From the NCBI GenBank assembly GCA_035578155.1, contig JAPWDM010000008.1, positions 19,660,842 through 19,724,841 of the forward strand: a stretch of DNA of 64,000 bases. The letters run 5' to 3'. Origin of the DNA: Brachynemurus nebulosus. Lineage: Eukaryota; Arthropoda; Insecta; Neuroptera; Myrmeleontidae. Positions 59,241 through 64,000 of the stretch are shown here, one piece after another. A program made the translations under genes and the position numbers. The notes under the pieces were generated by a model that saw only the letters and a program-made list of their open reading frames with translations, was not told where the DNA came from and made no database searches. How positions within the stretch are numbered: position 1 is the first letter of the stretch; each line of letters starts with the position of its first letter.

Positions 59241-59850
59241 TACTGGTAAGTTCGAATTTTTTTGAATTAACTCGGCAATTCCCATGCCGCGATCTATCAA
59301 CAAAATATTCTTATTTTGTGCTAGTTTTTATCTTTAGGTACTCAACATATAAAAAATAAATAATTGAAAAAAAAATACCCTTCAGTTTTTTTTTAAATGG
59401 CGTGTCAAATATAGGTCATACGAGCCGTTATTTGTAATATGAACTGATAAAACGGTATGAAATTACCGGCAAAAAATCACTTTCATTATAAGCTTCATTC
59501 TTAAATAATAATTTGTTATAACAATAATAACGGTACCTACTTTTTAGACATTTTTATAACAGCGAAAATACCACAATATACACTCACGTGCAATAAAACA
59601 GCAAATCGTTTGAAACAACAGAATTAATTTGACCGTTAACATAACTTCAGTGTTGCCAAATTAAAACCATGAATACTACTAAGTATTAACATTTTAGTCG
59701 TAACATATTTATTTTTAAAATTTGTTATATTGTCTGTAAAAAAAAAATCACAAATCACTGTCACCTAGAGGTGACACTGGGAATTCCCGAGTTAACTCAA
59801 AAATCCTTACACTTGAACTAGAATTAAAAGTTCGTGACTTCTTACCAATT
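59241..59850. mobile_element. MITE-like element with long imperfect inverted ends
   Basis: TACTGGTAAGTTCGAA and TTTGAATTAACTCGGCAATT at the left are mirrored by GAATTCCCGAGTTAACTCAA and TTCTTACCAATTTA at the right; the right arm has about 30 bp of extra sequence. The interior is AT-rich with no coding frame. Confidence 0.5.
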
Positions 59851-61536
59851 TATTTTTTTTCTTAACTGTATTGTTTTTAAATATTTTTGGTAGTTAATAT
59901 AACGTGTTAATCGAAAGCATGACAAGTAATATATACTTATTAAAAACTTTGAAAACATTTTTTATAACTGAATTCTACACCTACACTTATTACCCTATTT
60001 TTAAATTTTTGTGGTGTAATAAGAAACAAATTTATTCCTACGTTTTATCGCAGTTGTGTTTATTATTAACTTTTACATAATTTTCTTAATATAGTAAGCA
60101 AGCTTTTTCTCCATTTGAATGTGTCTTCCTTTTGAATATTTTGTAATGTCCACTTACGACTTAAATTTTTGTATCACTTACTAAACTGCCAATATTTTTT
60201 GTATATAAATGTATTTGGTAGTATCTGCTTGATTTTCATTTTTCGGCTAATGAGTCCCCACTTCAGCTTCCACAGTTGTTTACAAACAGCCTGAGAACGG
60301 CAAAAAATCATTCTGTCTTTTTTCTTATTTGCTGAAATTAATACTTGTTGTCCATTTTACTTAATATCCCATTCGTTGTTTGGCTTACCGTTCATTGAAA
60401 ATTATGTTTGCCTTAGCGGGAGAGAATTAAGTGATATTTATGAACTTTTGTACAACCGATATATTTTCGATTCTTAAGTTTATCCACTTACATTTCAAAC
60501 AACCATTAATTGCTGATACTCAAGAAAGAATTACTATAAAAAAAAGAAAATACACAGAATATTTTTATTACTGAATTGCAACCCCCTTACAATATTTTAA
60601 AAATTTATACTTGAAGTTTTATATACCTACTAGAATTTTCTTCTGTTTATGAGTTCTTTCTTAAATTCCAGCAATTATAAAGGTTGCTTCAGGATTATGA
60701 AGATAAGTCTTAAATATTAAAAACCAAGCTATATCCATTCAAAAGTTTTAAATAACTTTTAATTTTACCGTAAAAATAAATCCTATATTTATTCAGTTAC
60801 AGTATCAGCTGCGAAAATAAAATAATAAATTTTTTTATTTGGACCTAAGTGCCAAATTTTGGGTTTACAATGTAAATCGAAATATCTCAAAAAATATTGA
60901 AATTCAGTAGAAAATTTGGTAACTCCATTTTATTGCATTTTAGCTCTACTACATCGTGCTGCAACGAATACGTCAAGTTACCATTAATCCAGTTTTTGAA
61001 TAAAAATTCTTTGTAAAAAATATGAATCTCAGATAAAACTTGATATTTATAATTATCCTATGATTTTAATAAATAATTAATTCTAAAAATGATAATACTA
61101 TAGTTAATAAAATTTTAAAAAAATATTTCACGGAATTTTAGGCTATTTTAATTACAAGAGCAGAGTTATCAAATAAATCATTTAAATATAACCTTACTGC
61201 AGGATTTTTCCACACGAAATCTCTTTTAATTATTTTATCATTAAAAATGAAATTCATTTCGATGACTCTATGGCGATTTGAGCCTTCATATACTTTTTGC
61301 AATTAAAAAGAACTGTACGTACTATTATATGATATTCAATTAAAAATAAGAAGAGAATTGAAATCTAATAACTTATTTTAATAAAAAAAAGAATTTCATA
61401 ACTATTTTTAAAATCTAATTAATTTTTTAAGCTATACGAACAGACAAAAACACATTTTTTTCTCACTTTTTTTTATAATTAGAACTTTATTCTCTAACAA
61501 ACTGAACTAACGAGACTCAATCGTTCTCTCCAACGC

Positions 61537-61539
<3 letters not shown>
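59851..61539. other. Anonymous AT-rich DNA
   Basis: No gene or repeat recognised. Confidence 0.55.

Positions 61540-61622
<83 letters not shown>
61540..61622. repeat. (TA)n microsatellite
   Basis: About 83 bp of TA. Confidence 0.95.
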
Positions 61623-61626
<4 letters not shown>

Positions 61627-61670
61627 TATTATAACAACCTGTCAGTGATGATTTTATTTTTATATTGTAC

Positions 61671-61925
61671 CTCGGCGCGGCGCGGCGCGGCGGATGTGTG
61701 TGTATGTATATAATATAATATGTAATATTATGTGCCTACGTAACGTACAACGTACATACATACATTCAAGTATAGATAATAACATGATCATAGCAGGCGT
61801 TGCAGTCAAGCCGGCACACACAAGTGCTGCCGCTTAAAACAAGTACCACACACAGTCACCAGTTGCCATAGTGACGCGTCACGCCCAACCCCAGTAACCG
61901 TCGTCGGGTCGTCCGTTGCTATATA
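61671..61925. promoter_or_regulatory. GC/CpG-rich patch, possible promoter
   Basis: It begins with CGGCGCGGCGCGGCGCGGCG and ends with CCGTCGTCGGGTCGTCCGTT, enclosing GCAAGCCGGCACACACAAG-like sequence and TGACGCGTCACG (a palindromic CRE-like site, about 61872). CpG density and GC are far above the surroundings. It is not part of a repeat seen elsewhere in the window. No coding exon can be tied to it, so a promoter role is only a guess. Confidence 0.3.
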
Positions 61926-63577
61926 TCCGTTGAATGTGAATGGTATTGTAGGTATACAATGAATTTTGTATAAATGTATGTAGGTGATGTACTAATGTGT
62001 TACCTGACGATTCGTAACATTAGATATAATATGTATGTATCTATCTGTTCTGATGTTATGATTATGTTGTGTAGTAGGTACCACGATATTATCTGAAATT
62101 CATCGATTACATCGCCATCGATGATGTTCGATGTGGATACGTGTGTTGCAATTAATTGGATTCACTGAGGCAACTGGATACCGCATTATTTTTTTTTGTT
62201 GTTGATAAAAATAAAACATATAAACCAAGGCAAACTAAGGTGCTTAGTGGTAACTGTGCTATATTGTCAATCTATTCACATATAACATGTAAGCATTTAC
62301 AACAAAAGTTCCAACTAAACACAAACATACCGTAAACTGGGATCAATCGGGACAAAATGAAAAAAAATTTTAGTCTGCTTAAGACAACAGGATAAAAGTG
62401 AAAATCGAAGTAATATAAGTATATTCTGTATAAAAGACTTGATTCAACGAGTCGCGATGGACGTGCGAAGCCAATACAAAATGCGGAAAATTAATAATAA
62501 TAAATTATTTTCAAACCGAGTTCAAGATTAGATGAGATTATATTAGAACTACTAATACGGGTGTCTGCACAGACGTCCTATAGTGCGGAAATTAGTTATT
62601 GAAATATGAAGATGGTTAACTAAAAGTCATTTGATTTACGTTGATTTTTTACAGAGTTTGAAAATACCGATTTAAAAGTAAGTTGACCTATAATTCACTT
62701 TATCGCCATCCATAACAAAATCAATTAAAATTATATTAAATTCTATTACCAGGTATGAGGAAGCTGGGCGCCACATCGCACTAACGGCGTATTTTGTTTT
62801 TATCTAATTGTTTGAAATTGTTTATTATATATATCGAATTAGTTGTTCATTCTCTAGCAACGGTACCAAACTTTTGTCTAGTTCAGTTTTATAATTTGTT
62901 TTTATAGTTTAATGTTATTCGATTGTAGGTATATAATATGGTTTTAACTACTTGTTCTTAGATTATCTGTAGTCTGTATTTTTTTTTGATACCAATCTTT
63001 GTGATACCAGTCTTATAGATATGAATTTTTTCATCTGTACCCCAGCCTAAAAACCTATTCCCTATGTTAAAAAGAAATATGTACATTTATATACTCGCAT
63101 TTATACAAAATGCAAATGATTCTTATAGTTGGAATGTAAAAATGAAATTTTGTCATTTATCAAAGTTATTATAATTTTTACTATCCTTTTTCAATATATT
63201 AGGTAGTAGATCTTGTAAGAGATAGCTATATTACAAGTTTGTCTGCTGTGTTGTCTTACGTGCATTCTTATCGCATGAAATCATTTTCACTTGGTAAAAA
63301 TATTTTTATATAAAAATAGCTTATTTAAAAAGTAATAGATTGACAAAATGTAAACTCATAATTTTGAAATTCTGTTTTTAAATTGTATTTTTTGTTTATT
63401 AGATAATATTAATTTTTATTCGCCACTGTAAATGTATCCGATTTATTGTATCTATATATTTCGAATAAAATGACATAGATTAGATAAAAATTTTTATTCT
63501 ATTTTTAGACGATCGATTAACATGTCATTTGACAGGTGATAAATAACAAGAGATAGTAAGCGATGTATTATTTCATG

Positions 63578-63580
<3 letters not shown>
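61926..63580. other. Anonymous AT-rich DNA
   Basis: No gene or repeat recognised; ATCGATTACATCGCCATCGA near 62102 is a small local palindrome. Confidence 0.5.

Positions 63581-63661
<81 letters not shown>
63581..63661. repeat. (TA)n microsatellite
   Basis: About 81 bp of TA directly left of the hairpin element below. Confidence 0.95.
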
Positions 63662-63667
<6 letters not shown>

Positions 63668-63681
63668 GAATACATAAAATT

Positions 63682-63904
63682 TATATGTCGGCGGCCGATC
63701 GTTGAGCCACACAGATAATGATCTGACTGGTTAGATCCTGAAATGTCGCCATTTCATGAAGAATCTAACTGACGTCAACCAATTCATTTGCCTTTCCAAT
63801 GAAATCACTGGCTTTTAATTAAGTATTTCATGAAATGTCTGTATATAAAATTAGGCACATCACGAATTACCTGGATGGTTCAACGATCGGCCGCCGACAT
63901 ATAC
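63682..63904. mobile_element. Hairpin MITE with GC-rich ends
   Basis: TATATGTCGGCGGCCGATCG then TTGAGCCA is mirrored by GGTTCAACGATCGGCCGCCG then ACATATA. An inner pair (CCATTTCATGAA / TTCATGAAATG) adds a second stem. No coding frame. The length is about 223 bp. Confidence 0.75.
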
Positions 63905-64000
63905 ATAAAGGTAATTATTTGATCACTTTACATTAAAATGCCTATTTTGAATAACTAAAGTTTCAGAAATTGAAAAGTAGTGGCGTGGCTAGGCGTGGGC
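63905..64000. other. Window end, anonymous
   Basis: No feature recognised. Confidence 0.4.

Overview
This window reads as AT-rich, repeat-dominated nuclear DNA of an animal, most likely an insect. It contains decayed mariner, pogo/Tigger-type, Tc1-type, Penelope-like and tyrosine-recombinase (Crypton-type) elements, an insect-style RTE 3' tail, and thirteen long (TA)n arrays. I find no intact protein-coding gene, no tRNA or rRNA, no CRISPR array and nothing bacterial. I cannot name the species or order. Family letters (A-L) below are my own labels for repeats that recur inside the window.

Layout. 0-5.7 kb: anonymous AT-rich DNA with one palindromic repeat around a TA array (family D) and a short dispersed repeat (E). 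5.9-10.1 kb: a 2-kb palindrome (F) abutting a tyrosine-recombinase relic, a GC-richer retroelement Pol C-terminal fragment, and a pogo-like transposase tail relic. 10.15-12.7 kb: a dead mariner split by a family A insertion. 13.2-14.8 kb: three D-related palindromes/arrays. 14.77-16.71 kb: a TA-flanked pogo/Tigger-like non-autonomous element hosting tandem repeats (G) and a Tc1-like MITE. 18.15-19.14 and 34.54-35.48 kb: two opposed copies of a TA-flanked MITE (C) full of a 14-bp motif. 19.42-20.50 kb: a foldback insertion carrying a Penelope-type hairpin in both arms. 21.8-27.2 kb: a nested composite (K) with foldback B, a TTAA-flanked element and a block with a repeated TATCCTTCGTCAC motif (H). 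28.5-29.25 kb: a 31-bp minisatellite, whose relative lies inverted at 57.2 kb. 31-47 kb: mostly anonymous DNA with small hairpin elements, a 218-bp direct repeat (L), a second B, and a second A.

47.3-50.3 kb: the best coding remnant, a minus-strand Penelope-like element (reverse transcriptase plus GIY-YIG endonuclease) with three in-frame stops and at least one frameshift. 50.7-55.7 kb: a deleted A copy, a 2.2-kb foldback (I), a second TTAA element and the longest TA array. 56-64 kb: a mini-B, minisatellite, several hairpin MITEs and one GC/CpG-rich patch (61.67-61.93 kb), the only place I would look first for a host promoter.

The elements do not form a pathway. What is unusual is structural: four unrelated families (A, B, G, I) contain tandem subunits of about 100-160 bp, in B, G and I arranged as inverted arms, and two families (C, H) carry the same short motif several times internally as well as, for C, in their termini.
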